The notes under the pieces were generated by a model. That model saw only the letters and a program-made list of their open reading frames with translations, was not told where the DNA came from and ran no database searches. Made by a program: the position numbers and the translations under genes. Of a stretch of DNA of 64,000 bases, positions 36,735-47,369 are shown in pieces; position 1 is the first letter of the stretch; the number at the start of each line of letters is the position of its first letter. This DNA comes from Notoacmeibacter marinus (GTDB lineage Bacteria > Pseudomonadota > Alphaproteobacteria > Rhizobiales > Rhizobiaceae). The DNA is taken from positions 496,001 through 560,000 of the forward strand of contig NZ_NBYO01000002.1 of assembly GCF_002238045.1 (NCBI RefSeq). Reading direction: 5' to 3'.

Positions 36735-37354
36735 TCGGCCATGGCCTCGATACGGTCCATCGGCGCGATGGGAAACACCGCGCCCCGGCTATGCAGCGCC
36801 AGCACCTCGACGTCGCCGACCGTCATCGGCTCGGCCATCTCGATCAGCTGATAGGTCACGGCACGGGTCGCCAGCGCGGTCAGCCGTCCGCGAACGCGCA
36901 GATAGGGTTTGAGCGGGCCGTCATCCTCCGCTCCTTCGAAGCGGAGCGGGTGATCGGGGCCGGCCTCGACCAGATCGCCGACATTGGTCCGGAAGGTCAG
37001 GACACGCGTTTTGCCGCTGCCGCTGGATGCGCATTCGACCGCCATGAAATGGGCGTCCGCCACATTTACCAGCACCTTTTCGACCGGCGTGACCAGATAG
37101 GTCTTGCCGTCTGTGTCCTTGCGCAGGACCGAAGAGAAGAGCTGGACCATACGCTGGCGGGTGATGGGCGAACCCTTATAGGTCCAGGTTCCGTCCGCCG
37201 CGATTTCAAGGCCGATATCGCGGCAGTTCTGCGGTTCCCATTGATCGACCGGCGCGGGCTTTCGGCCATCCTGCACCGACCGGGAAATCAGTGCTTCGAG
37301 CGCTTCGGTCCTGTCATCCGCCATGGCGGCCCCGTCTGTTTGCGGCTTGGTCAT
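36731..37354 (-). CDS. DUF1285 protein
   Basis: A 207-residue soluble protein that fits DUF1285, with CRDIGLEIAADGTWTYKGSPI near residues 44-64 and VEKVLVNVADAHFMAVE. DUF1285 proteins occur beside NUDIX and cca genes in many alphaproteobacteria and have unknown function; structures show a beta-rich fold. It is the first gene of the operon (overlap with NUDIX by four bases) and is divergent from moxR, so the intergenic stretch 37355-37467 holds both promoters. Confidence 0.85.
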   Translation of the reverse strand: MTKPQTDGAAMADDRTEALEALISRSVQDGRKPAPVDQWEPQNCRDIGLEIAADGTWTYKGSPITRQRMVQLFSSVLRKDTDGKTYLVTPVEKVLVNVADAHFMAVECASSGSGKTRVLTFRTNVGDLVEAGPDHPLRFEGAEDDGPLKPYLRVRGRLTALATRAVTYQLIEMAEPMTVGDVEVLALHSRGAVFPIAPMDRIEAMAE

Positions 37355-37467
37355 GGCTTACGAAATAGTCATGCCGGGCGCGCTTGCCAGCCTTATTCCT
37401 TCCCTTAAGCTTGAAGCGGACGTAAGCGCGATCCCTGATTCTGAGAAAAAGCCAAGGCGGACCCTCC

Positions 37468-38475
<1,008 letters not shown>

Positions 38476-38484
38476 GACAAACGA

Positions 38485-39387
38485 TTGGCCGCAATCGGCA
38501 CGATAAGCGCGTCCGTCGCGCCGCAGAACGCTCTGGCAAGGGCGCGGGAACGTGCGGCCCTCGTTCCCGATCTGCTGGTGGAGGCGCGGCGTATCGCCGC
38601 TGCCGTCCTTTCGGGCTGGCATGGTCGGCGGCGGCGTGGCATCGGCGAGGATTTCTGGCAGTACCGCCCCTATACGGCCGGCGAGACGATGGCGCGCATC
38701 GACTGGCGGCGCAGCGCGCGCGACGATCATGTCTATGTTCGCGACAATGAGTGGCAGAGCGCGCACACGGTCTGGCTCTGGGCCGATCCCTCGCCCTCCA
38801 TGCTCTATCAGTCGCAAGGCGCGAGCGTGTCGAAGGAATCCCGCGCCATCGTGCTGGCCCTGGCGCTGGCGGAACTTCTGGCCCGTTCCGGCGAGCGGAT
38901 CGGCTGGCTCGGTCTTTTGGAGCCGATCTCCGCGCGCAACGCAGCCGAGCGCATCGCCGCGCGAATGATGATGTCGCCGCTTCCCGAAAAGCCGGATTTT
39001 TCGATCGTCAACGGTCGCAGCGACGTGGTGCTGATCTCCGATTTTCTGGACGAGACCGAAGTGCTGGAAGAGATGTGGCGGCCGCTGGCGCAGCGCGACG
39101 CGCGCGGCCATCTGATCGAGATCGCCGACCCGGCCGAGGAGACCTTCCCCTATGATGGGCGAACCCGTTTCGTCGATCCCGAGACCGGCGAACGGCTGAC
39201 CGCCGGCCGCGCAGAAGATGCCGCTGCCGCCTATCGCGATGTCTATCGGGCGCGCCGGGCCGAACTGTCGCGCGACGTGCGCCGCCTCGGCTGGAGCTTT
39301 ACCCTCAACCATACCGATCAACTGGCCAGCGAAGCGCTAGTCCATGTGCATCAGGCGATGACGACCCCGCATGGGAGCGCACTCTGA
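38485..39387 (+). CDS. DUF58 protein with MIDAS-like motif
   Basis: A 300-residue DUF58 protein, standard partner of MoxR ATPases. It has the core RPYTAGETMARIDWRRSA (61-78) and a metal-binding DPSPS (101-105) like the MIDAS of von Willebrand A domains. The start is probably TTG at 38485, with AGGAC 6 bases upstream; there is no ATG before the conserved region that gives the usual length. It follows moxR by 9 bases and overlaps the DUF4159 gene at 39387. Confidence 0.85.
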   Translation: MAAIGTISASVAPQNALARARERAALVPDLLVEARRIAAAVLSGWHGRRRRGIGEDFWQYRPYTAGETMARIDWRRSARDDHVYVRDNEWQSAHTVWLWADPSPSMLYQSQGASVSKESRAIVLALALAELLARSGERIGWLGLLEPISARNAAERIAARMMMSPLPEKPDFSIVNGRSDVVLISDFLDETEVLEEMWRPLAQRDARGHLIEIADPAEETFPYDGRTRFVDPETGERLTAGRAEDAAAAYRDVYRARRAELSRDVRRLGWSFTLNHTDQLASEALVHVHQAMTTPHGSAL

Positions 39388-42257
39388 TGTTCGGCCTGCC
39401 GCTCGCCTTCACCGCCCCCGCGCTTCTCGCCGGCCTCGCCGCACTGCCGGTGATCTGGTGGTTGCTGCGCGCCACACCTCCCCGTCCCAAGGAAGAAATC
39501 TTCCCGCCGCTGCGCATTCTGGCGCGCGTTCTGAAGACGGAAGAGACACCGCAGAAGAGCCCTTGGTGGCTGACCGCCCTGCGGCTCCTGATCGCCGCCT
39601 TCGTCATTCTGGCGCTGGCCGGTCCGCTCTGGAATCCGCGAGAGCCCGTCATCTCGGAATCGGGCGCGCTGGTGCTGGCCATCGACAATGGCTGGGCGAG
39701 TGCGCGGGACTGGGACGAACGTGTCGAAACGGCCAGCGGTCTGATCGACGAGGCGGCCAAGGCCGAGCGGCCCATCTTCCTCGCCTTCACCGCCGAACCC
39801 GCCAATAGCGAGATCGGCCCGTTCAACGAAGAAGAAGCCCTGCAACGCCTTGCCGCGGCCCGCCCCTACCCGGTGCCCGTCGACCGCACCGCGACCTTCG
39901 AGCGTCTGGCGACGGCCGCAAGCGAAACCGGCGAAGCGGCAAGTTTCGTGCTCCTGTCGGATGGGCTGGCATCGGCGGACGATGCCGACGCCTTCGCCAC
40001 GATCGCCGAAGCCGGTGCCGCGCGCATCGTGCTCGGCAAGCCCGACCGTTTGCCGGCGCTTATTGCAACTGCCGCCGAAAACGAAGCCGATGCCATGGTC
40101 GTCACGCTAAGGCGGGCGGACGAAAACGATGGCCCGGAACTCTTCACCCTCGGCGCTTATGACGGGCGTGGGCGGCGCATCGCCGAGACCGAGGCGCTTT
40201 TCCGCATGGATGAAAGCGAAACGCAGGCCAGTTTCGGCGTGCCGTTCGAACTGCGCAACGACATCGTCCGTATCGCCGTCGACGGCGCTGAACAGGCGGG
40301 TGCGGTGCGCCTGCTCGACGACGATGCGCGGCGCAGGCGGGTCGGCCTGGTTGGCGGGCGCGGGGCTGACGCCAGCAGTCAGCCTTTGCTGTCGCCGCTT
40401 TTCTATATCCGACGCGCCCTGGCCCCCTTCGCCGATCTGGTCGAACCGACCTCCGGAGATCTGAGCGAAGCGGTGCCGACCGTGCTGGAGCAGAAACCGG
40501 CCATGATCGTGTTGGCCGATGTCGGTGTTCTGCCGGAAACGGTGGAGCGCGGGCTGCTACGCTGGGTCCGTAATGGCGGGATGCTGGTTCGCTTCGCCGG
40601 GCCGCGCCTCGCCGGCGCCGATGGAAATGGCGATCCGCTCTTGCCGGTTGCGCTTCGAAGCGGCGAACGGGCGCTCGGCGGCGCGCTTTCCTTCACCGAA
40701 CCGCAACCCGTGGCCGATTTCCCGGTGAATGGGCCGTTCGCCAATCTTATCCCGCCCCGCGACGTCAAGGTCGAGCGCCAGGTGCTTGCCCAGCCCGCAC
40801 CGGAACTGGCGGCCCGCTCATGGGCGACGCTGGAAGACGGCACACCGCTCGTCACCGGACGTACCGAAGGCGAAGGCACGCTGGTCCTCTTTCACATTAC
40901 GCCCGAAGCCAGCTGGTCGAACCTGCCGCTCTCCGGCAGTTTCGTCGATATGTTGCGCCAATTGACGCGGCTGTCGCGCAATCAGGGTCGCCTCGATGCC
41001 AATGCGGAGACCGCGCAGGCGGCGGCGATCCCACCCTGGCGGGTGCTCGACGCCAGTGGTGCGCTCGTGACGCCCGGTCCGGAAGCCAGACCGCTCGAAC
41101 CGGGCGCGGACGGCGTGACCCTCGCCAATCCCCCCGGCCTTTACGGCAATGAAGAAGCAGTCTTCGCGCTCAATCTGATGACCGCCGATGACAGGCTGGC
41201 GACTATCGAAACGCCGGCCTTTACGGGCGGCGTCCGGCAGATCGGTTATGGCGCCGGCGAACAGGTCGATCTGCGCGGCCCGCTCTTCGCCATTGCCCTG
41301 GTGCTTCTGGCCATCGATACGCTGGTCAATCTATGGCTTGCAGGCGCGCTCTCCTCTCTGCGTCGGAACCGGCGTATGGGACGCCATGCCGCAGCGGCGT
41401 CCGCCATCCTGGTGCTCGCGCTCGCCATGGGCGCGCCCTCGCCTCTTCTGGCGCAGGACGCCACCGACCAGCCGCCACCTTCAGGATCGTCGTCCGAGAT
41501 CGCCGACACCGAGGCGGTTGAGGCCTTGACCCGAACCCGGCTCGCTTACGTGCTGACGGGGGATGCCGAAACCGACCGGATCAGCCGCGCCGGAATGCGC
41601 GGCCTGTCGGCATGGCTCATCGGTCGGACGGCCATGGAGCCGGGCGAGCCGCGCGGGGTCGATATCGAAACCGACGAACTGGCCTTCTATCCGCTGCTCT
41701 ACTGGCCGGTCGTCGCCGAAGCACCAACCCCTTCGCCCGCCACATTGGCTCGCATCGACGCCTATATGACCAATGGCGGAACCGTCCTCTTCGATACCAG
41801 GGACGAGTTCTCAAGAAATCTGCGGCGCAGCGGAACATTGACGCCGGCGACGCGCAAGCTGCGCGAAATTCTGGCGACGCTGAACGTGCCGCCGCTCGAG
41901 CCGGTGCCGGCCGATCACGTCCTGACCAAGAGTTTCTATATCCTGCCAAGCTTTCCAGGGCGCTACGCCAACGGCCCGCTCTGGGTAGAGGCGGTGATGA
42001 CCGCCGACGGCAATGCCTCTCGGCCCGTCCGGCGCGCCGACGGCGTTTCACCCATCCTGATCACCAGCAACGATCTGGCGGGCGCCTGGGCGATCTCCGA
42101 GAGGGGCCGACCGCTGCTTCCCGTGGTGCCAGGGGGCGAGCGGCAGCGCGAATACGCCTACCGCGTCGGCACCAACATCATGATGTATATGCTGACGGGC
42201 AACTATAAGGCCGATCAGGTGCATGTGCCGACCCTGCTCGAAAGGCTCGGCCAATGA
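39387..42257 (+). CDS. Large membrane protein with N-terminal BatA-like and C-terminal DUF4159 domains
   Basis: A 956-residue protein. The N-terminus is the BatA-like aerotolerance type with TM helices at about 10-28 and 62-80 and DUF-style WNP junction. A long periplasmic or cytoplasmic middle follows. Further hydrophobic stretches are at about 635-655 and 670-690, the latter ending like a signal sequence (PLLAQDAT). The DUF4159 domain after that includes RGVDIETDELAFYPLLYWPV and TNGGTVLFDTRDEF. The stop of DUF58 overlaps the ATG, as does the start of the next gene. Function unknown; likely envelope stress. Confidence 0.85.
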   Translation: MFGLPLAFTAPALLAGLAALPVIWWLLRATPPRPKEEIFPPLRILARVLKTEETPQKSPWWLTALRLLIAAFVILALAGPLWNPREPVISESGALVLAIDNGWASARDWDERVETASGLIDEAAKAERPIFLAFTAEPANSEIGPFNEEEALQRLAAARPYPVPVDRTATFERLATAASETGEAASFVLLSDGLASADDADAFATIAEAGAARIVLGKPDRLPALIATAAENEADAMVVTLRRADENDGPELFTLGAYDGRGRRIAETEALFRMDESETQASFGVPFELRNDIVRIAVDGAEQAGAVRLLDDDARRRRVGLVGGRGADASSQPLLSPLFYIRRALAPFADLVEPTSGDLSEAVPTVLEQKPAMIVLADVGVLPETVERGLLRWVRNGGMLVRFAGPRLAGADGNGDPLLPVALRSGERALGGALSFTEPQPVADFPVNGPFANLIPPRDVKVERQVLAQPAPELAARSWATLEDGTPLVTGRTEGEGTLVLFHITPEASWSNLPLSGSFVDMLRQLTRLSRNQGRLDANAETAQAAAIPPWRVLDASGALVTPGPEARPLEPGADGVTLANPPGLYGNEEAVFALNLMTADDRLATIETPAFTGGVRQIGYGAGEQVDLRGPLFAIALVLLAIDTLVNLWLAGALSSLRRNRRMGRHAAAASAILVLALAMGAPSPLLAQDATDQPPPSGSSSEIADTEAVEALTRTRLAYVLTGDAETDRISRAGMRGLSAWLIGRTAMEPGEPRGVDIETDELAFYPLLYWPVVAEAPTPSPATLARIDAYMTNGGTVLFDTRDEFSRNLRRSGTLTPATRKLREILATLNVPPLEPVPADHVLTKSFYILPSFPGRYANGPLWVEAVMTADGNASRPVRRADGVSPILITSNDLAGAWAISERGRPLLPVVPGGERQREYAYRVGTNIMMYMLTGNYKADQVHVPTLLERLGQ

Positions 42258-44338
42258 CCGATCAGTTCTCGCTCGCATTCGAGCCGCTCGTGCCGATGCT
42301 CTGGCTGATCGTTCTGGCCGTGCCGCTGATCGTCTTCATTGCGCTCGGCTTCGTTCTGGGCCGGCGGGGCGCGTTCATCCGCGCTCTTGCCGCCGCGCTT
42401 TTGTTTCTTGCCGTCACGAACCCTGTGGTGCTGCGCGAGGAACGCGATCCGCTGACAAGCATCGTCGCTGTCGTGGTGGACCGCAGCCAGAGCCAGGAGA
42501 TCGGCGAGCGCCGAGCCCAGACCGACGAAGCACTGGCGGAACTGCGCGAGCGCATAGGGGCGCTGCCGCAATTCGAACTGCGTGTCGATGAAGCCGGTGG
42601 CCCTTCCGATGACAGTGACCGGACACGAACACGCCTGTTCGAAAGCCTGAACGCCCTTCTCGGCGACGTAGCGCCATCGCGTGTTGCGGGAGCCGTCTTC
42701 ATCACCGACGGTCAAATCCACGATGTTCCGGACGGCGCGGCGCAAGCCGGTATTGCCGCGCCAGTCCACGGTCTGATCACGGGCGAGCCGGATGAATTCG
42801 ATCGCCGCATCCGCCTGGAGCGCGCACCCCGCTTCGCTCTTGTCGGCCAACCGGTCGAACTGACCTACCGCGTCCTGTCGGACGGCAAACCCGCCGGCGC
42901 GGGTGGCCCCGAACGCGGCGCCGTTGACGTGACTATCCGCCTGAACGGCGAAGAGGTGGCCCGCCAGCGCGCCTTCATCGGCGAAGAGACCGCCGCTTCC
43001 GTCGAACTGCCGAATGCCGGACGGGCCATCGTCGAACTGGACGTCGCGGAGGCCGACGGCGAACTGACGAGGGCCAACAACACCGCCATCGCCAATATTG
43101 ACGGCATCAGGGAAAATCTGCGCGTTCTGCTCGTCTCGGGCGAACCGCATGCCGGCGAGCGCGCCTGGCGCAACCTGCTGAAGAGCGATGCGGCGGTGGA
43201 TCTGGTCCATTTTACCATTCTGCGCCCGCCGGAAAAACAGGATGGCACGCCGATCAACGAATTGTCGCTGATCGCCTTTCCGACCCGCGAACTCTTCGTC
43301 GAGAAGATCGACGAGTTCGATCTCATCATCTTCGACCGCTACCAGCACCGCGACGTACTGCCGATCCTCTATTATGATTACATCGCCGAATATGTGCGCA
43401 ATGGCGGCGCGCTGCTCGTAGCCGCCGGGCCGGAATACGCCTCCGAACAGTCCATCTCACGCACGCCGCTTCTGCCGGCCCTGCCGGCCCTGCCGACCGG
43501 TGAGGTGTCGAATGCCGCCTTCCACCCGGTTTTGAGCGAACTGGGCGAACGTCATCCCGTTACACGGAATCTCGACGGGTCCAGTGTCGAGCCGCCGGCC
43601 TGGAGCCGCTGGTTCCGCCAGATCGCCGTGCAGCGACCGCGCGGGCAGGTCGTCATGCATGGGCTGGACGAGGCGCCGCTGTTGATCCTGGACCGGGTCG
43701 GAGAAGGCCGTGTCGGAATGCTGCTCTCCGATCAGGGCTGGCTCTGGGCGCGCGGTTTCGAGGGCGGCGGCCCGCATGTCCAGCTTTATCGCCGCATGGC
43801 GCACTGGCTGATGAAACAGCCGGAGCTGGAGGAAGAGCGCCTGGTCGCCAGCGGCGACGGCATGGTGCTGGAGATCGTCCGGCAGAGCATGGCGGAGGAG
43901 ATCCCGCCAGCGATCGTGACCGGTCCCGATGGCGAACGGATCGAGGCGTCGCTGACGGAGGACGGGCCCGGCATCTTTTCGACGCGTTTGCAGATGAAGA
44001 ATATCGGTCTGCATCGCGTTCAGAACGGCGATATGAGCGCCATCGCCCATATCGGTCCGCTCAATGCGCCGGAGTTCGCCGACACCATCTCGACCATCGA
44101 CACGCTAATGGGCCTGGCCGGTGAAACCGGCGGCACGGTGCGGCGGCTGTCGGACGGCATGCCGGCCATTGCCCCGATCAAACCCGGCACGACCGGATCG
44201 GAGCGTTTCGTCGGCCTGCGAGAAACCGACGAGACGATCCTGCGCAGCGTCGACCGGACGCCGCTCCTTGCGGGCTTCGCCGGCCTTGGCGCGATCCTTC
44301 TTCTGCTCGGCGGCATGTGGTGGCGCGAAGGGCGCTGA
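42254..44338 (+). CDS. Membrane protein with VWA/glutamine amidotransferase-like region
   Basis: A 694-residue protein with two N-terminal TM helices (about 13-35 and 42-60) and one C-terminal helix (LLAGFAGLGAILLLLGGMWW). The region after them starts IVAVVVDRSQSQEIGER, like a degenerate MIDAS, and the later RNGGALLVAAGPEYAS resembles glutamine-amidotransferase-like folds of related Bat-operon proteins. It ends the MoxR operon. Its overlap with the previous gene at 42254-42257 implies coupled translation. Function unknown. Confidence 0.8.
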   Translation: MTDQFSLAFEPLVPMLWLIVLAVPLIVFIALGFVLGRRGAFIRALAAALLFLAVTNPVVLREERDPLTSIVAVVVDRSQSQEIGERRAQTDEALAELRERIGALPQFELRVDEAGGPSDDSDRTRTRLFESLNALLGDVAPSRVAGAVFITDGQIHDVPDGAAQAGIAAPVHGLITGEPDEFDRRIRLERAPRFALVGQPVELTYRVLSDGKPAGAGGPERGAVDVTIRLNGEEVARQRAFIGEETAASVELPNAGRAIVELDVAEADGELTRANNTAIANIDGIRENLRVLLVSGEPHAGERAWRNLLKSDAAVDLVHFTILRPPEKQDGTPINELSLIAFPTRELFVEKIDEFDLIIFDRYQHRDVLPILYYDYIAEYVRNGGALLVAAGPEYASEQSISRTPLLPALPALPTGEVSNAAFHPVLSELGERHPVTRNLDGSSVEPPAWSRWFRQIAVQRPRGQVVMHGLDEAPLLILDRVGEGRVGMLLSDQGWLWARGFEGGGPHVQLYRRMAHWLMKQPELEEERLVASGDGMVLEIVRQSMAEEIPPAIVTGPDGERIEASLTEDGPGIFSTRLQMKNIGLHRVQNGDMSAIAHIGPLNAPEFADTISTIDTLMGLAGETGGTVRRLSDGMPAIAPIKPGTTGSERFVGLRETDETILRSVDRTPLLAGFAGLGAILLLLGGMWWREGR

Positions 44339-44358
44339 GCCCCGCAGCCGGCCCACGG

Positions 44359-45012
44359 TCACTGCGTCTGGATCAGATCGACAGGCGGGCCGGAACGGTC
44401 ATCGTCGAAGACGGCAGCCGAGAGAGGCCCGCCAAATACCGCACCGCTATCGATATTGGTCCGGTTGCCCCGCGTCGTCGGGTTGGACGAACGCGGCGTA
44501 TGACCATGCACGAAATGCCAGGGCGCGATCTGCTTCAACGTATCGAACGCCGACCAGCGCTCCCACAGCACCGTGTCGGCGACCTGCTCTTCGTAAGGAA
44601 CATCGACATCGTAGAAGGCATGGCCGTAAATGCGGTGCTTGTCCCGGTGCAGAAAGTGCAATCCCCGCACATAGTCCAGATGATCCTGTGAAATCCTGCC
44701 GTCCGGATAGGACGCCTGCGTCGCTTCGCCGCCATTGGTCAGCCAAAGCTTTGCCTCATCGGCCGATGCGGTATCGGATACGCCTTCGAGCATCATGATC
44801 TCATGGTTGCCTTTCAGCGCGATCCACGTCCAGCCGGATGGCGGGCCCTCGATCAGCCTTTGCAGAACGCCCGCGCTGTCGGGTCCCCGATCGACATAAT
44901 CGCCAATGAAGACGACCGTGCCGCCATCAGCTTGGCTTTCGATCTTCATCAGCAGCATGTCCATCTTGGCGCGTTCGCCATGAATGTCTCCGACTGCGAA
45001 GGTAAGGGCCAT
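44359..45012 (-). CDS. Serine/threonine-type metallophosphatase
   Basis: A 217-residue protein with the dinuclear metal centre of the PPP/calcineurin-like family: GDIHG, GDYVDRGPDS, LKGNHE and the C-terminal HGHTP. This is the short bacterial type related to PrpA and lambda phosphatase, able to dephosphorylate Ser/Thr or diadenosine polyphosphates. Single domain, no signal. It follows the GNAT gene on the same strand by 29 bases and is convergent with the MoxR operon. Confidence 0.9.
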   Translation of the reverse strand: MALTFAVGDIHGERAKMDMLLMKIESQADGGTVVFIGDYVDRGPDSAGVLQRLIEGPPSGWTWIALKGNHEIMMLEGVSDTASADEAKLWLTNGGEATQASYPDGRISQDHLDYVRGLHFLHRDKHRIYGHAFYDVDVPYEEQVADTVLWERWSAFDTLKQIAPWHFVHGHTPRSSNPTTRGNRTNIDSGAVFGGPLSAAVFDDDRSGPPVDLIQTQ

Positions 45013-45041
45013 TGCCGCGCGATCCTGTAAATCAGTGATTC

Positions 45042-45578
45042 CTAAACAGGCTCAATGCAATAGGCATGACGAACGTTCCCTTCCAGCCGTTCGCAAACGG
45101 CCGTATCCAGCGCGCAGACCAGCAGCCGGTCCGGCGCGACTGGCAGGGGCATCCGCACCGTCTCAGCCGATATGGGACGAAACCCCATCGGCCAGTAATA
45201 GGGCGCGTCACCCACGAGAAGAACGAAAGGACTACCGGCCACACGTGCCGCCTCGACGCCGAGATTGACCAGATGCTTGCCGATACCGGCCTTTCGCCGG
45301 TTGCGCAGAACGGCAAGCGGCCCAAGGAGATGGCCCCGCGCAGGGCCGACAGAAATCGGCGACAGCCGCACCGAGCCGATCAGCTCGTCGTCGAACCGCG
45401 CCGTGAAGGACAGAGCCCGATCATGCGGCCCCTGCTCGCGAATGGCCGAGGCGGCGCGCACGAAGCGGCCAGGCCCGAAAACTTCGTCATGAAGCGCTTC
45501 GATATCGGCGTCGTCTGCCGATGTTTCCTGCGTGAAACGAATGTTGGAAGACTGGCTGGGCGATGGCGTGAAGGACAT
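45042..45578 (-). CDS. GNAT-family N-acetyltransferase
   Basis: A 178-residue acyltransferase with the acetyl-CoA loop seen in LLGPLAVLRNRRKAGIGKHLV (R/Q-x-x-G-x-G/A) and the C-terminal VLLVGDAPYYWPMGFRPISA. It resembles the YhbS-type predicted N-acetyltransferases. A Ser/Gln-rich N-terminal tail of about 12 residues precedes the domain. The start at 45578 is used. Substrate unknown. Confidence 0.85.
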   Translation of the reverse strand: MSFTPSPSQSSNIRFTQETSADDADIEALHDEVFGPGRFVRAASAIREQGPHDRALSFTARFDDELIGSVRLSPISVGPARGHLLGPLAVLRNRRKAGIGKHLVNLGVEAARVAGSPFVLLVGDAPYYWPMGFRPISAETVRMPLPVAPDRLLVCALDTAVCERLEGNVRHAYCIEPV

Positions 45579-45859
45579 GGTGGCGATCCGGAAGGCGTGC
45601 GTCGAAACTGGCGCCGCGCATTCGGCAGCACCGTTTACCGTGGCTTCGGTCGTCCTCGTCGGAAGATCATCGGTTCATCCCTCGGTTCCGGCCCCTCACT
45701 GCCGGAAAAGCCATCAGCTATCGCATAGCGGCCCGCCTGTCTACTTGTCCCGGGTTTCGGACGCGAGCGCCCCGATCGGGAAGACGGTCTGTTCACGGCG
45801 CCACCCTGTTCCGCCGTTCGGCCCGGCCCTAACTGCCTTGGCAGAACAAAGGAGTTTTC
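45579..45859. other. Intergenic region, divergent promoters only
   Basis: A 281-base gap between the divergent GNAT and GST genes. I see no convincing coding frame, terminator or repeat. It contains AAAGGAG at its right end as the ribosome site of the GST gene. Confidence 0.4.
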
Positions 45860-46831
45860 ATGGGACAGCTGGTCGATGGCGAATGGAAGAGCGGCGATGT
45901 CGCCACCACGAAGGATGGCGGCTTCGAACGGCAGGATTCCACCTTCCGCAACTGGGTAACGAAGGACGGCAGCGCCGGTCCGAGCGGCGAAGGCGGCTTT
46001 CCCGCCGCGCCGAACCGCTACCACCTCTATGTCTCCCACGCCTGCCCCTGGGCGCACCGGACGATGGTGATGCGCCGTCTCAAGGGGCTGGAGGACATCA
46101 TATCCGTCTCGGTCGTCCACTGGCATATGGGTGACAAGGGCTGGAGCTTCGACGACGATGTGAAGGGCGCCACCGGCGACGATCTCTACGGCAAGGCTTT
46201 GCTGCACGAGATCTACCAGAAGGCCGATCCGGACGCGACATGCAAGGTGACCGTGCCGGTGCTCTGGGACAAGGAGCGCCAGACGATCGTCAACAATGAG
46301 AGCAGCGAGATCATCCGCATGCTCAATTCGGCCTTCGCCGAATGGGCGAGCGACACAACCGACTATTATCCGGCCGATCTGAAAAGCGAGATCGATGCGG
46401 TAAACGATCTGGTCTATCCGAATGTGAACAATGGCGTCTATCGCGCCGGCTTCGCCAAGAACCAGGAAAAGTACGAAGCCGCCTATGACGATCTGTTCGG
46501 TGCGCTGGACGAGTTGGAAGAGCGTCTCGCTTCAAACCGCTATCTGACGGGCGATCGCTTCACCGAAGCCGATATCCGCCTGTTCACCACGCTCATCCGC
46601 TTCGACGCGGTCTATCACTACCATTTCAAATGCAACCGCAACCGGCTGAACGAGATGCCGAACCTGTCCGACTTCATGCGCGAGATCTACCAGATGCCCG
46701 GCATCGCGGAGACGGTTCATCTCGATCATATCAAGGGCCATTATTACACGAGCCATCCCGGCGTGAACCCGACCGGCGTGGTGCCGAAGGGGCCGGCTCT
46801 GGATTTCAATGCGCCCCATGGACGTGGATGA
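45860..46831 (+). CDS. Glutathionyl-hydroquinone reductase-like glutathione S-transferase (Xi class)
   Basis: A 323-residue enzyme with the thiol centre ACPWAHR (Cys62 in SHACPWA), preceded by FRNWVTKDGSAGPSGEGGFPA, which is characteristic of the YqjG/ECM4 Xi class. Conserved features include NNESSEIIRMLNSAF and the C-terminal helical domain. Such enzymes reduce glutathionyl-hydroquinones and guard against quinone stress. AAAGGAG lies 5-6 bases before the ATG at 45860. It is convergent with the NUDIX gene downstream. Confidence 0.93.
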   Translation: MGQLVDGEWKSGDVATTKDGGFERQDSTFRNWVTKDGSAGPSGEGGFPAAPNRYHLYVSHACPWAHRTMVMRRLKGLEDIISVSVVHWHMGDKGWSFDDDVKGATGDDLYGKALLHEIYQKADPDATCKVTVPVLWDKERQTIVNNESSEIIRMLNSAFAEWASDTTDYYPADLKSEIDAVNDLVYPNVNNGVYRAGFAKNQEKYEAAYDDLFGALDELEERLASNRYLTGDRFTEADIRLFTTLIRFDAVYHYHFKCNRNRLNEMPNLSDFMREIYQMPGIAETVHLDHIKGHYYTSHPGVNPTGVVPKGPALDFNAPHGRG

Positions 46832-46844
46832 AAAAACGGGACGG

Positions 46845-47318
46845 CTACCACTCAGTGGCGGGCGGCTGACCGGCGCGCCATTCGGCGATGCGCCGCGCCG
46901 TTGCCGGGCTGAGATCCTCGGGCAGACCGTCGAGCGGGAAGGCGCGCGCTTCGGCGATCTCCCAGTTCGGATCGGGATCGCCGGTCTGCACGCAGTCCTC
47001 GCTCAGATAGAGGAGGATGTGGTTGTGCCGCGCCCTCCGGTTGAACAGCACGCCCAGAAACAACGGCTCGGTCGCCAGCTTCAGACGCCCCTCCTCCATC
47101 AGTTCCTTTCGGACGGCCTCCATGACCGTCTCGCCGCGCTCGACGCCGCCGCCCGGTAAATGCCAGCCTTCCACATAGGTATGGCGCACCAGAAACACTG
47201 TCCCCGCCGCAGGGTCGTGTACGATGATCCGAACGCCAAGTGTCATCGGGCGTGTGAGAAGAAAAAACGTCTGCAGCAGCCTGTTACGCAAAGGGCGCAG
47301 GATCGACGGCAGTCTCAT
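46845..47318 (-). CDS. NUDIX hydrolase
   Basis: A 157-residue NUDIX protein. The box reads GGGVERGETVMEAVRKELMEEG, with Lys in place of the usual Arg. A hydrophobic/basic N-terminus (MRLPSILRPLRNRLLQTFFLL) may form a membrane-associated helix. Substrate unknown. It is convergent with the GST gene (13 bases between stops) and divergent from the phosphoesterase at 47370. Confidence 0.85.
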   Translation of the reverse strand: MRLPSILRPLRNRLLQTFFLLTRPMTLGVRIIVHDPAAGTVFLVRHTYVEGWHLPGGGVERGETVMEAVRKELMEEGRLKLATEPLFLGVLFNRRARHNHILLYLSEDCVQTGDPDPNWEIAEARAFPLDGLPEDLSPATARRIAEWRAGQPPATEW

Positions 47319-47369
47319 TGGGGCGAACCGGTCTGGAAAACCGTCTCAAGCTGGTTAGGATGAGCGCCG